Position numbers and translations under genes: made by a program. Of a stretch of 64,000 nucleotides of DNA, positions 8,937 through 18,922 are shown one piece after another. How positions within the stretch are numbered: the first letter of the stretch is position 1; the number at the start of each line of letters is the position of its first letter. This DNA is from Bacteroidota bacterium. Its GTDB lineage: Bacteria; Bacteroidota; Bacteroidia; Bacteroidales; DTGW01. The DNA lies in assembly GCA_029550865.1 (NCBI GenBank), contig JAKPGM010000046.1, positions 1 through 64,000 on the forward strand. Direction: 5' to 3'. The notes beneath the pieces were generated by a model that saw only the letters and a list, made by a program, of their open reading frames with translations, made no database searches and was not told the DNA's origin.

Positions 8937-9156
8937 ATTTTCTGGTTTAATTTTTGATTATTGTTGTACAAACAATTCATGCAAAATAATGTTCACAAAC
9001 ATATTTTATGCCAATGAGGCGATATGTTAACTTTTTGTCAATCGCACGACTGTATGAGCACTGAATATCATACTTTTGGAACATTGAATTGTGTTACAGA
9101 TATAAAATCTGGGGATATTCGTAATTGTTTTGAAAAATTATTTCCAATATCGATAC
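8937..9156. other. fabI upstream region with a possible decayed repeat fragment
   Basis: The stretch is A/T-rich and should contain the leftward fabI promoter; I see no box pair with proper spacing. At about 9044-9085 the minus strand reads gtatgatattcagtgctcat and then acagtcgtgcgattg, which resembles the right half of the interspersed repeat (tactgctcatacaggctcg in copy B). It may be a decayed fragment of another copy in the same orientation as copy B. Confidence 0.3.
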
Positions 9157-9300
9157 GATGGGACGAGCCTGTATGAGCAGTATTCGCAAACAAGTATGAA
9201 AATAATTTTTCATACCTGCTTGATTTTAGAGCACAAAACATATTACATGCGCGTTCCATCTGGCCTTTTAAGAAAAATTTAAAAATTATTTTCGGATGAA
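9157..9300 (-). repeat. Nested-palindromic interspersed repeat, copy B (inverted)
   Basis: Read on the minus strand this matches the copies at 1-277. It starts with ttcatccg (9300-9293), then the A/T-rich leader with tttttcttaaaagg, then the core from agatggaacgcgcatgt to ctcgtcccatc (9157). The central hairpin gtatgaaaaa/ttttcatac is retained (about 9194-9215). It is more diverged than copies A1, A2 and C. The ATG of the CHY zinc-finger gene at 9296 is formed by the plus-strand end cggatgaa of this copy. Confidence 0.75.
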
Positions 9301-9643
9301 TAGCATTCAAATAAACGGCATAACGATTTATGGGATTTCCCTCGACAGCCACACACGCTGTAAACATTATCATGGTAGCAACGATGTAATAGCTATCAGG
9401 ATGAAGTGTTGCAATCGCTATTATGCTTGCAATAGCTGTCACCATGAAATGGAAGCACATGATATTATTCCATGGGCTAAGGAAGATTTTGGCGAGAAGG
9501 CAGTTATTTGTGGCATATGTGGCCATGAGCTAACAATTGATGAATATATGCATTCCCACTTCCGGTGCCCAAATTGCCAGGCAAACTTTAATCCCAATTG
9601 CAGTAAGCATTATCCTATCTATTTCGGTGTGCAAAATGACTAA
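9296..9643 (+). CDS. CHY zinc-finger protein
   Basis: The 115-residue protein is packed with Cys and His pairs: TRCKHYH, MKCCNRYYACNSCHHEMEAH, VICGICGHELT and FRCPNCQANFNPNCSKHY. This is the CHY-type zinc-binding domain also found in RCHY1/Pirh2 and in small bacterial proteins of unknown role, often as here without other domains. The N-terminal INGITIYGISLDSHTRC fits the usual start of the bacterial family, so the ATG at 9296 is kept. That ATG lies within the terminal cggatgaa of repeat copy B. It converges on dnaJ with 42 bases between stops. The function is unknown. Confidence 0.85.
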   Translation: MNSIQINGITIYGISLDSHTRCKHYHGSNDVIAIRMKCCNRYYACNSCHHEMEAHDIIPWAKEDFGEKAVICGICGHELTIDEYMHSHFRCPNCQANFNPNCSKHYPIYFGVQND

Positions 9644-9685
9644 ATTTTTTATTCAGGTATCGGCAAAAAATGCGCATGGATAGGC

Positions 9686-10837
9686 TTAGCTAAAAAGGCC
9701 ACGTATTTTTTCGAAAATGTTTTTTTCATCGGGTTCGGGTGCGGGTGTGAAACTCGATGATTCGGCAAATTTTTCGATTATTTTGCGTTCGTCGCGCGAT
9801 AAATTCTTTGGTACCCATACATTTACGTAGACCAGCATGTCGCCTTTCCCATAACCGTTTACTTCGGGCAGTCCTTTGCCTTTGAGCCTGAGAATTTTCC
9901 CAGGTTGTGTTCCTGGTTCAAGTTTAAGTTTTACCTTGCCTTCGAGGGTGGGCACTTCTACATATCCACCTAACACAGCTTGAGGGAAACTTATCAGCAA
10001 ACTATATAGTATATCGTTACCATCGCGAATAAACTCTGGGTGTTTTTCTTCCGAGAAGGTAACAATAAGGTCGCCATTAATGCCACCCCGACGTGCGGCA
10101 TTACCTTTTCGGCTAAGCGTCATTTGCATACCTTCTGCTACGCCGGCTGGTATGTTTAACGTGATGATTTCATCGCCTTTAACAATACCTTCGCCGTAAC
10201 ACTTGCTGCATTTAGAAGTAATAATTTTTCCTTCCCCGCCACAGGTAGGGCAGGTAGTGGTGGTTTGCATTTGCCCCAGGAAGGTATTGGTAATTTTGGT
10301 TACCATCCCCGATCCATGGCAGGTAGTACAGGTGGATGGCGAACTGCCTCGTGCTGCACCCGTTCCACCACAAGCATCACAGGGAATATATTTGTTTACC
10401 TTAATTTTCTTCTCTACCCCTCGTGCTATTTCCTCCAGGGTGAGCTTTACGTTGATACGTAGATTTTGTCCTTTTGTAGTACGACGTTCGCTGGTGCGAC
10501 TTCCTCCAAAACCAAACCCACCGAAATGCCCTCCAAATATGTCGCCAAAGTGAGCAAAAATATCCTCAATGGTCATTCCTTCACCACTAAAACCACCACC
10601 ATTGGATCCACTGACTCCAGCATGTCCATACCGATCGTAGCGGGCACGTTTCTCATCATCGCTCAGTACCTCGTACGCTTCGGCAGCTTCCTTAAATTTC
10701 TCCTCCGCCTCTTTATCTCCTGGATTACGATCGGGATGATATTTAAGTGCCTGCTTTCGGTATGCTTTTTTTATCTCTTCTTTGGTTGCATTTCGTGGAA
10801 CCTCAAGTATTTCATAATAGTCGCGCTTGGTTGCCAT
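9686..10837 (-). CDS. dnaJ: Chaperone protein DnaJ
   Basis: The 383-residue protein has all class I DnaJ regions: a J domain with YHPDRNPG (HPD at about 33-35), a Gly/Phe-rich linker (about 75-115), four zinc-finger repeats ([32 protein letters not shown], about 155-220) and a C-terminal substrate-binding domain. It stimulates DnaK ATPase and delivers unfolded proteins. It lies 36 bases downstream of grpE on the same strand; dnaK is not in the window. Confidence 0.97.
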   Translation of the reverse strand: MATKRDYYEILEVPRNATKEEIKKAYRKQALKYHPDRNPGDKEAEEKFKEAAEAYEVLSDDEKRARYDRYGHAGVSGSNGGGFSGEGMTIEDIFAHFGDIFGGHFGGFGFGGSRTSERRTTKGQNLRINVKLTLEEIARGVEKKIKVNKYIPCDACGGTGAARGSSPSTCTTCHGSGMVTKITNTFLGQMQTTTTCPTCGGEGKIITSKCSKCYGEGIVKGDEIITLNIPAGVAEGMQMTLSRKGNAARRGGINGDLIVTFSEEKHPEFIRDGNDILYSLLISFPQAVLGGYVEVPTLEGKVKLKLEPGTQPGKILRLKGKGLPEVNGYGKGDMLVYVNVWVPKNLSRDERKIIEKFAESSSFTPAPEPDEKNIFEKIRGLFS

Positions 10838-10873
10838 ATTGCTGATATTAATTGCAAGTTTATTATTGTAAAT

Positions 10874-11506
10874 TTATTCACCTACAACGACTTTAGCGTA
10901 GCGTATCACTTTGTCGTTGAGTAAATATCCTTTCTGGACTACATCCACCACCTTGCCGCTAAGCGACTGGTCATCAACGGGAATTTTTGTTATCGCTTCG
11001 TGAAAATCGGTATTAAATGCTTTGTCTTCCTCTATGGTTATTTCTTTGATGCCATTTTGCGTGAGGAAATCTTTAAATTTATTATAAATCAGAAAAATAC
11101 CTTCTTTCACTGCCTCAATGTCGGTGGCTGTTTCCAGATTTTTTATCCCTCGTTCAAAGTCGTCTACTATCGGCAGAATGTTTTTCAATACTTCTTCGCT
11201 TGCATAGCGAGTGAGCTCCATTTTTTCTTTCAGGGTACGTTTGCGGTAATTGTCAAACTCGGCCGACAAACGTAAATATTTATCTTTCCATTCCATGATT
11301 TCGCTTTCATATTTTTGTTTAATCTCTTCCAGCTGAGTGGTTACTTCAGCTTCAGTTGAAATTTGTTCAGCTGTATCTGTAGCCTTTTGGGTATTATCGC
11401 CTGTCATATTTTCAGCTGCAGGCTGTGGTTCAGCCTGTATGGTTTCATTTGTTGTAACCTGTGCCTGTTGTTCTTTATTCTTTTCTTTTTCCTTTGCTTT
11501 TCTCAT
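10874..11506 (-). CDS. grpE: Protein GrpE, nucleotide exchange factor for DnaK
   Basis: From the ATG at 11506 the product is 210 residues. It has a Lys/Glu/Gln-rich disordered start (MRKAKEKEKNKEQQ), a long coiled coil (about 60-120, including WKDKYLRLSAEFDNYRKRT, a strong family signature) and a C-terminal beta domain (HEAITKIPVDD, VVQKGYLLNDKVIRYAKVVVG). An in-frame ATG 24 codons earlier exists, but that extension is unlike GrpE. It forms a grpE-dnaJ operon. It releases ADP from DnaK. Confidence 0.95.
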   Translation of the reverse strand: MRKAKEKEKNKEQQAQVTTNETIQAEPQPAAENMTGDNTQKATDTAEQISTEAEVTTQLEEIKQKYESEIMEWKDKYLRLSAEFDNYRKRTLKEKMELTRYASEEVLKNILPIVDDFERGIKNLETATDIEAVKEGIFLIYNKFKDFLTQNGIKEITIEEDKAFNTDFHEAITKIPVDDQSLSGKVVDVVQKGYLLNDKVIRYAKVVVGE

Positions 11507-11636
11507 ATTTATTCCTACGTTTTTTTGTTTCCGACCGATTAACACAAATTTTTTGCCAAAAAACTTGATAAACGACAAATTGGCATGATTTTACCGATAT
11601 TTAATCGATGAATATTTGGCATTAACCGAAAAAAGC

Positions 11637-11667
11637 TTTGTAGGAGATATGGTAGTGACTAACTTTG
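11637..11667 (+). promoter_or_regulatory. Bacteroidota-type promoter of the LiaF/LiaI-like gene
   Basis: TTTG at 11637-11640 and TAACTTTG at 11660-11667 are separated by 19 bases, which fits the -33/-7 consensus TTTG-N19-20-TAnnTTTG. The expected start of transcription is about 20 bases before the ATG at 11692. Confidence 0.65.
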
Positions 11668-11691
11668 AGTTGAAATTAAAACGCAAAAACT

Positions 11692-12231
11692 ATGTCAAAA
11701 ATGGGAACAGGTGTATTTTGGGGCATTTTGCTCATCATTATTGGGCTAAGTCTAATCATTAAGGTAGTTTTTAATGTCGATTTCCCCATTTTTAAAATCC
11801 TTATTGCATTTTTCTTTATCTACCTGGGATTAAAAATTTTATTTGGTCATTCATTCAGAACCTACAATTCTTCTAATTCAGAACATACGGTAATATTTGG
11901 TGAACGTGTGTTTTTAAAGCCAGAACCTGGTAAGGAATACAATGTGATATTTGGAAAGGCTGTTTTTGACTGGCAGCATTTTCGTCCCGATAGCCTGGAT
12001 AATCAACGAATCGATGTAAAAGTGAATACGGTATTTGGTTCAAGTGAAATGTTATTACCTCCCGACATGCAGGTGCGCATTGATGCCAGTGCGGCTTTTG
12101 GCGAAGCCCGCATGCCCAACGGTAATACGGCTTCTTTTGGTAATACCAGCTATTTTGTCGATTCTGCAACTGCAAATGGTCGGCTAAATGTAAGAGCCGA
12201 TGTTGTTTTTGGTTCGTTCCAGGCCCGATGA
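11692..12231 (+). CDS. LiaF/LiaI-like membrane protein with cell-wall-stress domain
   Basis: The 179-residue protein has two N-terminal membrane helices (about residues 7-26 and 31-49, with charged residues between) of the LiaI/DUF5668 type. After a short linker comes a C-terminal beta-rich domain (about 65-178) with repeated FG-containing strands (TVIFGERVF, NVIFGKAVF, NTVFGSSEM, ADVVFGSFQA), typical of the LiaF C-terminal family. In Firmicutes LiaF dampens a cell-envelope stress response; in Bacteroidota the role is unknown. It has its own two-box promoter and converges on engB with a 4-base gap. Confidence 0.8.
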   Translation: MSKMGTGVFWGILLIIIGLSLIIKVVFNVDFPIFKILIAFFFIYLGLKILFGHSFRTYNSSNSEHTVIFGERVFLKPEPGKEYNVIFGKAVFDWQHFRPDSLDNQRIDVKVNTVFGSSEMLLPPDMQVRIDASAAFGEARMPNGNTASFGNTSYFVDSATANGRLNVRADVVFGSFQAR

Positions 12232-12235
12232 CATG

Positions 12236-12874
12236 TTATCTTTTCCAGTATTTGTCAATACATTCGGTGATGTATTGTAAAATCTCTTCCCGTCCTGTGT
12301 GTTTTATGGCCGAGGTTATAAATACCGGCGGGAGCTCCTCCCAGGTTTCAAGCATCTGATTTTTGAATTGTTCGATATTGCGAGTTAAGCGGCTTGTCGA
12401 AAGCTTGTCCGCTTTGGTAAATATCAGGGCAAAAGGAACCTGGTTTTCGCCCAAAAACTGTATAAAACCCATATCATTGGGCTGGGGGTCTAACCGGCTA
12501 TCGATGAGTACAAATAAGGTTAAAAGGTTTTTTCGCGTTAGAACATATCCAGCAATCATGCGTTCAAATTGCTGCTTTTTTTCTTTCGAAACATGAGCAT
12601 AGCCATAACCGGGAAGATCGGCAAAATACATGCTTACTGTTTTTTGGGGAGGTTTGTTTTTGGGGTGAAAATTTATCAAAAAATGGTTTATAGTTTGCGT
12701 TTTACCAGGTTTAGCCGAAGTGTGTGCCAAATGTTTTTGATTCACTAGCATATTGATGAGCGACGACTTGCCAACATTGGAACGTCCAATGAAAGCGAAT
12801 TCGGGAAGATTTCCAGGTGGACAGTCTTGATAATTTGCCGTACTTTTTACGAACTCTGCTTGCATAGTTATCAT
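12236..12874 (-). CDS. engB: Ribosome biogenesis GTPase EngB/YsxC
   Basis: The 212-residue protein shows the GTPase motifs in order: G1 GRSNVGKSSLIN (about 30-41), G2 region KPGKTQTINHF, G3 DLPGYGYA, G4 TKADKL and G5 ITSAIKHTG. It matches the single-domain EngB/YsxC/YihA family needed for large-subunit assembly. It is the first of a leftward pair in the sense of position, with manA ending 26 bases before its start on the same strand. The start MITMQAEFVKS has the usual length before the AEFV strand. Confidence 0.95.
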   Translation of the reverse strand: MITMQAEFVKSTANYQDCPPGNLPEFAFIGRSNVGKSSLINMLVNQKHLAHTSAKPGKTQTINHFLINFHPKNKPPQKTVSMYFADLPGYGYAHVSKEKKQQFERMIAGYVLTRKNLLTLFVLIDSRLDPQPNDMGFIQFLGENQVPFALIFTKADKLSTSRLTRNIEQFKNQMLETWEELPPVFITSAIKHTGREEILQYITECIDKYWKR

Positions 12875-12900
12875 TTTTTTAGCTCATTTCGCAAAAAGTA

Positions 12901-13899
12901 TCAGTTGGTATTATCGATATAAACTTCAAGAATTTTTGAACGGGGTTGAGGTTTAAGATATAAATTATTAATCTCAGCAGGAATAAGCACAGTTTCCCCC
13001 ATGGTAACGTCGACGGGGTTCGAATCAAACGTTTCGATGGTAAACTTGCCTTCAAGGCACATATAAATTACAAACGAGTCGATAGCCCCATAGTCTTTTT
13101 CGATGGTTTGTTCAAATTCTAATAGATTAGTAGTGAAATAGGGACATTTCACCAACTCTACGCTACGATTTAAGGCAGCGGTATAGCTCGTTTTGATGTT
13201 TTTAACAGGTCGAAAATCAATGGCTTTCAGGGCGAGTTCGGTATGTAACTCACGGGGTTTACCTGTGGCATCGAGGCGGTTCCAATCGTAAATACGGTAG
13301 GTGATGTCGGAGGTTTGCTGAATCTCAGCTATTAACAGGCCTGCACCAATGGCATGAATGCGCCCTGCTGGAAGAAAAACCACATCGCCCGCTTTCACTT
13401 TCTCGAAGTGTAAAATTTCCTCCAGGCGGCCTTCGTTAAGGTATTTCACATAAGTTTCTGCGTCCATGGGACGATTGAATCCAACGATAAGACCGGCATC
13501 GGGTTCAGCCTGTACGACGTACCACATTTCGGTTTTCCCCCAACTGTTGTGCTCGCGCAGAGCCATTTCATCGTTGGGGTGTACCTGAACGGAAAGCCTA
13601 TCGTTGGCATCGATAAATTTGATGAGCAGAGGAAAGCGTTCGCCAAAACGCTCAAATACAGCTCCACCCACCAGATCATCCATGTATACCTCAACTAATT
13701 CGCTAAGGGTGTTGCCAGCAAGAAAACCATTAGCCACTACCGACGAAGCTCCTGGAACATCGGAAATCTCCCAGCTTTCACCACAACGATCCGATGCTCC
13801 CTTCTTATGCAGTAAATCTCGTAGCTTTGTGCCTCCCCATAACACATCTTTTAATATCGGTTTAAATTTTAGGGGATATAAAGAATTGCTATTTTCCAT
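12901..13899 (-). CDS. manA: Mannose-6-phosphate isomerase, class I
   Basis: The 332-residue cupin enzyme interconverts mannose 6-phosphate and fructose 6-phosphate. Zinc ligands are visible in SVQVHPND (Gln and His, about 101-108) and GKTEMWYV (Glu, about 120-127), with a further His in LPAGRIHAIGAGLLIAEIQQ. The length is that of the short bacterial type. It feeds GDP-mannose and surface glycan synthesis or mannose use. It sits between the LysE gene and engB, with 14 and 26 bases between genes, so the three are likely co-transcribed. Confidence 0.93.
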   Translation of the reverse strand: MENSNSLYPLKFKPILKDVLWGGTKLRDLLHKKGASDRCGESWEISDVPGASSVVANGFLAGNTLSELVEVYMDDLVGGAVFERFGERFPLLIKFIDANDRLSVQVHPNDEMALREHNSWGKTEMWYVVQAEPDAGLIVGFNRPMDAETYVKYLNEGRLEEILHFEKVKAGDVVFLPAGRIHAIGAGLLIAEIQQTSDITYRIYDWNRLDATGKPRELHTELALKAIDFRPVKNIKTSYTAALNRSVELVKCPYFTTNLLEFEQTIEKDYGAIDSFVIYMCLEGKFTIETFDSNPVDVTMGETVLIPAEINNLYLKPQPRSKILEVYIDNTN

Positions 13900-13913
13900 A
13901 AAACACTAACATT

Positions 13914-14552
13914 CTATATAATGATGCTCACCAGGATAATAAGTCCCAATAGAAGTATGCCGATTCCAGAAATTTTATTCAACCACCAGAGATTACGGAT
14001 GTTAAAACGATCGTGATAAAGACTTACGATGGAGGTTAGCGTGTACCACCAAAGGGAAGTTCCTACAAATACGCCTACAAATACAGCTGTGAATTGTTCG
14101 AAAGTACTCACGCCTTTGACCACATTGAATGCTGTAAATACCGCAAGGTACAAAAAAACATTCAGGGGATTGGACAGTGTCAGAAGCAAGGTAGTAACGT
14201 AGTCTTTGGGTAAGGTAGTTTTTCGCATTTGTTTGGCACGGTACTGTTTTACAGGGTTTTTGAAGTATATGCGCAAACCAATGTAAATAACTAACGCACC
14301 GCCAAGAAATTTAAATATGTAGGTATAACCGTTGATAAAATCGATGATGAAAGAAAGTCCCAATCCAGCTATTATGGAAAGCAAGGTGTCAGCAGTAGAA
14401 GCCCCTAGTCCGGATACAAATCCCGACAGTCGACCTTTGCTTAAAGTTCGCTGAACACAGAGGATAGCAATAGGTCCCACCGGGATTGAGGCTATATATC
14501 CCACGATGATTCCCTTAATAAGCAGTTCTATTAATTTTAAACCTTCGTGCAT
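13914..14552 (-). CDS. LysE/RhtB-family amino-acid exporter
   Basis: The 212-residue membrane protein has about six helices and the family pattern near the start (GYIASIPVGPIAILCVQRTLSKGRLSGFVSGLGAS is split here as GYIASIPVGPIAILCVQ then RTLSKGRLSGF). The N-P-L-N-V-F segment in the middle (LSNPLNVFLYLAVF, about 125-138) is also typical. Members export amino acids or related small molecules using the proton gradient. The substrate cannot be inferred. It precedes manA on the leftward strand with a 14-base gap. Confidence 0.85.
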   Translation of the reverse strand: MHEGLKLIELLIKGIIVGYIASIPVGPIAILCVQRTLSKGRLSGFVSGLGASTADTLLSIIAGLGLSFIIDFINGYTYIFKFLGGALVIYIGLRIYFKNPVKQYRAKQMRKTTLPKDYVTTLLLTLSNPLNVFLYLAVFTAFNVVKGVSTFEQFTAVFVGVFVGTSLWWYTLTSIVSLYHDRFNIRNLWWLNKISGIGILLLGLIILVSIII

Positions 14553-14652
14553 TTATAAAAGGTCTTTTGCGCAAACCTACTGAAGTTTTTTTGAATGCAC
14601 AAGTGGCTATTGTAAAGATTGCTTAAAATAGTCGCTAATTAATTTTAAAAAA

Positions 14653-15552
14653 TTATCGAAAAGTAACCTGTACAACATCATCCACTTCCAGCAAAATTTC
14701 TCGACCAAGGATAAGGGGCAGATTGATGTTTTCATGGCCTGCAGGGAATCCAAAGACAACCGGAATATTAAGTTCGGAAGCATATTCGGAGATTATTTCA
14801 TAGGCGTTTTTTCCAAATGGAATTTTATTGTCTTTCATATCTGTCATCTGACCAATGATAAGACCTCTGAGGTTATCGAGCTTTCCACCCAGCTTTAAAT
14901 TCATCATCATCCGGTCGATATGATATAAGTATTCATCAATGTCTTCGAGAAATAAAATTTTACCCCCCGTAAAAATGTCATAATCGGTTCCTCGGAGGCT
15001 GTAAAGTACCGATAGATTTCCTCCCACCAATACTCCGCGAGCTCTTCCCTGCCTGTTCAAAGGATTCGGGGCACAGGTATATACAGGTTTTTCTCCGCGC
15101 AGGATGGCGAGCGTTTTTTCAAAAGAAGTAATATCGCTGCTATCTTGTTTCAAGCTGAATAGCATGGGGGCATGCAGCGATTCTATTCCTCTCTGATGAA
15201 CCACCGAATGAAATACAGTGACATCGCTAAAACCTATAATCCATTTTGGCCGTTTTATAAATTGTTCCCAATTGACCTGTTGTACAAGGCGTACAGAACC
15301 ATATCCACCGCGGGTGCAATATATGGCTTTTATTTCGGGATCGTTGATAAATTGCTGAAAATCTGCTATTCGTTGTTTGTCGGTGCCTCCAAATTGATGA
15401 TAACGTTCGTACGCATGCACCCCAAGCTTTACCTTAAAGCCTTGTGAAGTTAGCCAATGAATACCATACTGAATATCATCTTCTGAAACAAATCGGGCTG
15501 GTGTTACAATACCAATAGTATCCCCTGGTTTGAGAAATTCAGGAGTTATCAT
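14653..15552 (-). CDS. LD-carboxypeptidase (peptidase family S66)
   Basis: The 299-residue cytoplasmic enzyme has the S66 nucleophile region CTRGGYGSVRLV (Ser at about 106), the LFLEDIDEYLYHIDRMM segment with the catalytic Glu (about 201) and GFPAGHENINLPLILG with the catalytic His (about 276). The family cleaves the L,D bond of the tetrapeptide during murein recycling; MccF relatives cleave microcin C-like compounds. Length and context fit the recycling enzyme. It diverges from metG with 100 bases between starts. Confidence 0.88.
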   Translation of the reverse strand: MITPEFLKPGDTIGIVTPARFVSEDDIQYGIHWLTSQGFKVKLGVHAYERYHQFGGTDKQRIADFQQFINDPEIKAIYCTRGGYGSVRLVQQVNWEQFIKRPKWIIGFSDVTVFHSVVHQRGIESLHAPMLFSLKQDSSDITSFEKTLAILRGEKPVYTCAPNPLNRQGRARGVLVGGNLSVLYSLRGTDYDIFTGGKILFLEDIDEYLYHIDRMMMNLKLGGKLDNLRGLIIGQMTDMKDNKIPFGKNAYEIISEYASELNIPVVFGFPAGHENINLPLILGREILLEVDDVVQVTFR

Positions 15553-15618
15553 AATAACCTTTTAAATTTTTAAAGCGTGAATATACAAAAATATATTCCA
15601 ACACCCTGAGTATTTTTT

Positions 15619-15626
15619 TATCTTTG
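15619..15626 (+). promoter_or_regulatory. Candidate -7 box of metG
   Basis: TATCTTTG matches TAnnTTTG and lies 27 bases before the metG start. I see no TTTG at the expected -33 distance, so the call rests on one box. Confidence 0.4.
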
Positions 15627-15652
15627 TCACTTTCAAAAATGAAATAAAAGGG

Positions 15653-17692
15653 ATGCCAATGAGTGAATTTGAACGTTATACGGTTACAGCTGCATTGCCT
15701 TACGCTAATGGTCCTGTGCATATTGGCCATCTGGCGGGCGTATATATTCCAGCGGATATTTATGTTCGATACCTGCGTCAGCGTGGAAAGGATGTGATTT
15801 ATGTTTGCGGAAGCGACGAACACGGGGTACCCATTACCATTAAAGCTCGTCAGGAAAATGTATCACCCAAAGTTATTGTCGATCGATACCATTCTTTGAT
15901 TAAACAATCGTTTGAAGCTTTTGGGATTTCGTTTGACATTTATTCACGCACCTCATCTCCTGTGCATTATCAGACTGCCTCGGAGTTTTTCTTGACATTA
16001 TACAATAAAAATGAGTTCATCGAGAAGGAAACGGAGCAATATTACGACGAGGAGGCACAACAATTTTTAGCCGATCGTTATATCATGGGGACCTGTCCTC
16101 ATTGTGGCAATGACAGAGCGTATGGCGACCAATGTGAAAAATGTGGCACTTCGCTCAATGCAACCGATCTTATAAATCCTCGCTCGGTATTGAGTGGAAA
16201 ACCACCGGTGCTGCGCAAAACATCGCACTGGTATTTGCCACTCGACAAGCATGAAACGTGGTTACGACAATGGATTCTCGAAGAACATAAAGAGTGGAAA
16301 ACTAACGTATATGGACAATGCAAGTCATGGCTCGATTTGGGACTTCAGCCTCGTGCCGTAAGCCGTGACCTCGACTGGGGTATTCCTGTGCCTCTCGAAA
16401 ATGCTAAAGGAAAGGTATTATACGTTTGGTTCGATGCACCTATAGGGTATATTTCGGCTACCAAAGAACTTACCCCTCACTGGGAAAAATATTGGAAAGA
16501 CTCTAAAACACGCCTTGTGCACTTTATTGGTAAAGACAATATCGTTTTCCATTGTATTGTTTTTCCCTCGATGCTAAAGGCTCATGGCGAATATATCCTT
16601 CCAGATAATGTGCCTGCCAATGAGTTTCTCAACCTTGAGGGGGATAAAATATCTACTTCGAGAAACTGGGCAGTATGGTTGCATGAATATTTACAGGATT
16701 TTCCAGGAAAAGAAGATGTGCTGCGGTATGTGCTCACTGCCAATGCCCCTGAAACTAAAGATAACGACTTTACCTGGAAAGATTTTCAGACCCGTAACAA
16801 TAGCGAATTGGTGGCTATCCTCGGTAACTTTGTTAATCGTGCCATGGTGCTGACCCACAAATATTTCAACGGCATAGTACCCGAGGTTACCCATACGGAA
16901 CAGTACGAAAGCGAAATCGAGCAACAATTAAAATCCTATAAAAGAAATATCGAGGAAAATATCGAAAACTTCCGGTTCCGTGAGGCTTTAAAGGAATACA
17001 TGAATATTGCAAGGCTGGGAAATAAGTATCTGGCCGATACAGAACCCTGGGCTATCATCAAAACAAAGCCTGAACGGGTAAAGACAATCCTGAATTACGC
17101 TTTGCAAATAGCTGCTAATCTGGCCATCCTGGGTGAGCCTTTTTTGCCCTTTACAAGCCAGAAACTATCCCGTATGTTACAGCTTCCCAAAAATTACCGT
17201 TGGGATAACGCTGGACAGGTAGATGTTCTTTCTACGGGACATCAACTGGGTAAAAGTGAGTTGCTGTTCGAAAAAATAGAGGATGACGCTATCGAAAAAC
17301 AGCTGAATAAACTTCATCGGCAAAAGCCAGCCGAGGCTAACGTAAATACTGCGGTTCCTCAGAAGCCTTCTGTCAGCTACGACGATTTTTCACGTATGGA
17401 TATCCGCGTGGGTACCATTGTCCATGCCGAAAAGGTGCCTAAGACCAAAAAATTACTCAAGCTTACCATCGATACAGGTATCGACCAACGGACAGTGGTG
17501 TCGGGAATTGCCGAATATTTTGAACCTGAAAATATTATCGGTCGACAGGTATGTTTACTTGCCAATCTCGAACCCAGGGAAATTAAAGGTATCGTTTCGC
17601 ACGGTATGATACTTATGGCCGAAGATAAGGACGGACGACTCGAATTTGTTGCTCCATCTACTACTGTTGCCCCAGGTAGTTCGGTGAAATAA
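15653..17692 (+). CDS. metG: Methionyl-tRNA synthetase with C-terminal tRNA-binding domain
   Basis: The 679-residue protein has the HIGH motif in [12 protein letters not shown] (about 18-29), a zinc knuckle with C-P-H-C and C-E-K-C (about 147-164), the KMSKS variant KISTS in [10 protein letters not shown] (about 333-342), the anticodon-binding helical region and a C-terminal OB-fold domain (about 575-679: [24 protein letters not shown]). The appended domain promotes dimerisation and tRNA binding and is usual in Bacteroidota. The ATG at 15653 starts [20 protein letters not shown]; the ATG two codons later is also possible. Confidence 0.97.
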   Translation: MPMSEFERYTVTAALPYANGPVHIGHLAGVYIPADIYVRYLRQRGKDVIYVCGSDEHGVPITIKARQENVSPKVIVDRYHSLIKQSFEAFGISFDIYSRTSSPVHYQTASEFFLTLYNKNEFIEKETEQYYDEEAQQFLADRYIMGTCPHCGNDRAYGDQCEKCGTSLNATDLINPRSVLSGKPPVLRKTSHWYLPLDKHETWLRQWILEEHKEWKTNVYGQCKSWLDLGLQPRAVSRDLDWGIPVPLENAKGKVLYVWFDAPIGYISATKELTPHWEKYWKDSKTRLVHFIGKDNIVFHCIVFPSMLKAHGEYILPDNVPANEFLNLEGDKISTSRNWAVWLHEYLQDFPGKEDVLRYVLTANAPETKDNDFTWKDFQTRNNSELVAILGNFVNRAMVLTHKYFNGIVPEVTHTEQYESEIEQQLKSYKRNIEENIENFRFREALKEYMNIARLGNKYLADTEPWAIIKTKPERVKTILNYALQIAANLAILGEPFLPFTSQKLSRMLQLPKNYRWDNAGQVDVLSTGHQLGKSELLFEKIEDDAIEKQLNKLHRQKPAEANVNTAVPQKPSVSYDDFSRMDIRVGTIVHAEKVPKTKKLLKLTIDTGIDQRTVVSGIAEYFEPENIIGRQVCLLANLEPREIKGIVSHGMILMAEDKDGRLEFVAPSTTVAPGSSVK

Positions 17693-17794
17693 TGGGGATA
17701 TAATTGCTCGAAATGACGGGTATTTTTTCGAGGATACTGATCATGGAAAGCAAAAAGTTAAATTATAGTAAGTTACAAGAAAAATTATTTTTTC

Positions 17795-18868
17795 ATGAAA
17801 CGAATTAAGATAGGGATTACGCATGGCGATATAAATGGGATTGGGTATGAAATTATTCTTAATACCTTATCCGATCCGCGCATACTCGATATGTGCACAC
17901 CGGTTATCTATGGGTCGGCTAAAGTTGCAGCCTATTACCGCAAAGTGCTCAACCTGAACAACGTAGTTCTCAACTCAGTCCGTACGGTTGATGAGATTCA
18001 TTCTAAACGTAACAATCTTGTCAATTGTGTAGATGATAATGTGAAGGTTGAGTTAGGGAAGGCTACCCCCATGGCAGGCGAAGCAGCGTTTGTGGCACTG
18101 GAACAGGCTGTGAATGATTTGATGGCTGGAAAAATAGATGCCTTGGTAACAGCGCCAATCAATAAATTTAATATTCAGTCGGATAAATTTTCCTATAAAG
18201 GCCATACCGACTACCTTCAGGCAAAGTTCAATGCGCCAGAAGTAGTAATGTTTATGGTCAGTGATGTCATGCGGGTAGGTTTGGTATGTGAGCATGTGCC
18301 CTTATCGCAGGTGCCGAAGTATATAACTAAAGAACGTATTTTGAGCAAGCTGAAACTCATCAACGAGTCGTTGGTGGCCGATTTTGCAGTTACCAATCCA
18401 AAGATTGCTGTGCTGGGACTTAATCCCCATGCTGGCGACAATGGCTTGTTGGGAAGTGAAGAAAATGAAATAATTATTCCTGCCATTGAAGCGGCGCAAC
18501 AGGCAGGTATATATGCACTTGGCCCTTTTTCAGCCGATGGTTTTTTTGGATCGGGACAATTTACGCAATTCGATGCCATTCTGGCGATGTATCACGACCA
18601 GGGGTTGGCCCCCTTTAAGGCATTGACTGCTGGGCAGGGAGTTAATTTTACGGCTGGACTGCCTATCATTCGTACTTCGCCAGCTCATGGTACGGCGTAC
18701 GATATTGTTGGGAAAGGAATTGCTTCGTGCGATTCTTTCCGAAATGCGCTGTACGTGGCTTGCGATACATATCGCAATAGAGCTACCTATAAAGAACTTT
18801 CCGAGAACAAGTTGAAACCACTCTCGGCAAGTCTTGACCTAACCGGTGATACTGAAATAGAGGAATAA
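17795..18868 (+). CDS. pdxA: 4-hydroxythreonine-4-phosphate dehydrogenase
   Basis: The 357-residue NAD-dependent enzyme of the DXP-dependent vitamin B6 route has the family segments GITHGDINGIGYEI (N-terminus), VTAPINK (about 116-122), GHTDYLQ with a metal His (about 134), GLNPHAGDNGLLG (about 208-220) and MYHDQGLAPFKAL with further metal ligands. It lies 102 bases after metG and 54 before galM, all rightward. pdxJ, the next enzyme in the route, is 9 kb away on the other strand. Confidence 0.96.
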   Translation: MKRIKIGITHGDINGIGYEIILNTLSDPRILDMCTPVIYGSAKVAAYYRKVLNLNNVVLNSVRTVDEIHSKRNNLVNCVDDNVKVELGKATPMAGEAAFVALEQAVNDLMAGKIDALVTAPINKFNIQSDKFSYKGHTDYLQAKFNAPEVVMFMVSDVMRVGLVCEHVPLSQVPKYITKERILSKLKLINESLVADFAVTNPKIAVLGLNPHAGDNGLLGSEENEIIIPAIEAAQQAGIYALGPFSADGFFGSGQFTQFDAILAMYHDQGLAPFKALTAGQGVNFTAGLPIIRTSPAHGTAYDIVGKGIASCDSFRNALYVACDTYRNRATYKELSENKLKPLSASLDLTGDTEIEE

Positions 18869-18922
18869 AGAAAAGATATCTTTTTAACCAAAAACGGTCA
18901 ATAACTTTAATACAACACAGCT

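Noticed and set aside
9068-9526. 152-codon frame antisense to the CHY gene
   Set aside because: It is a shadow of the CHY gene and the repeat, with no family signs; the plus-strand protein has clear zinc ligands.
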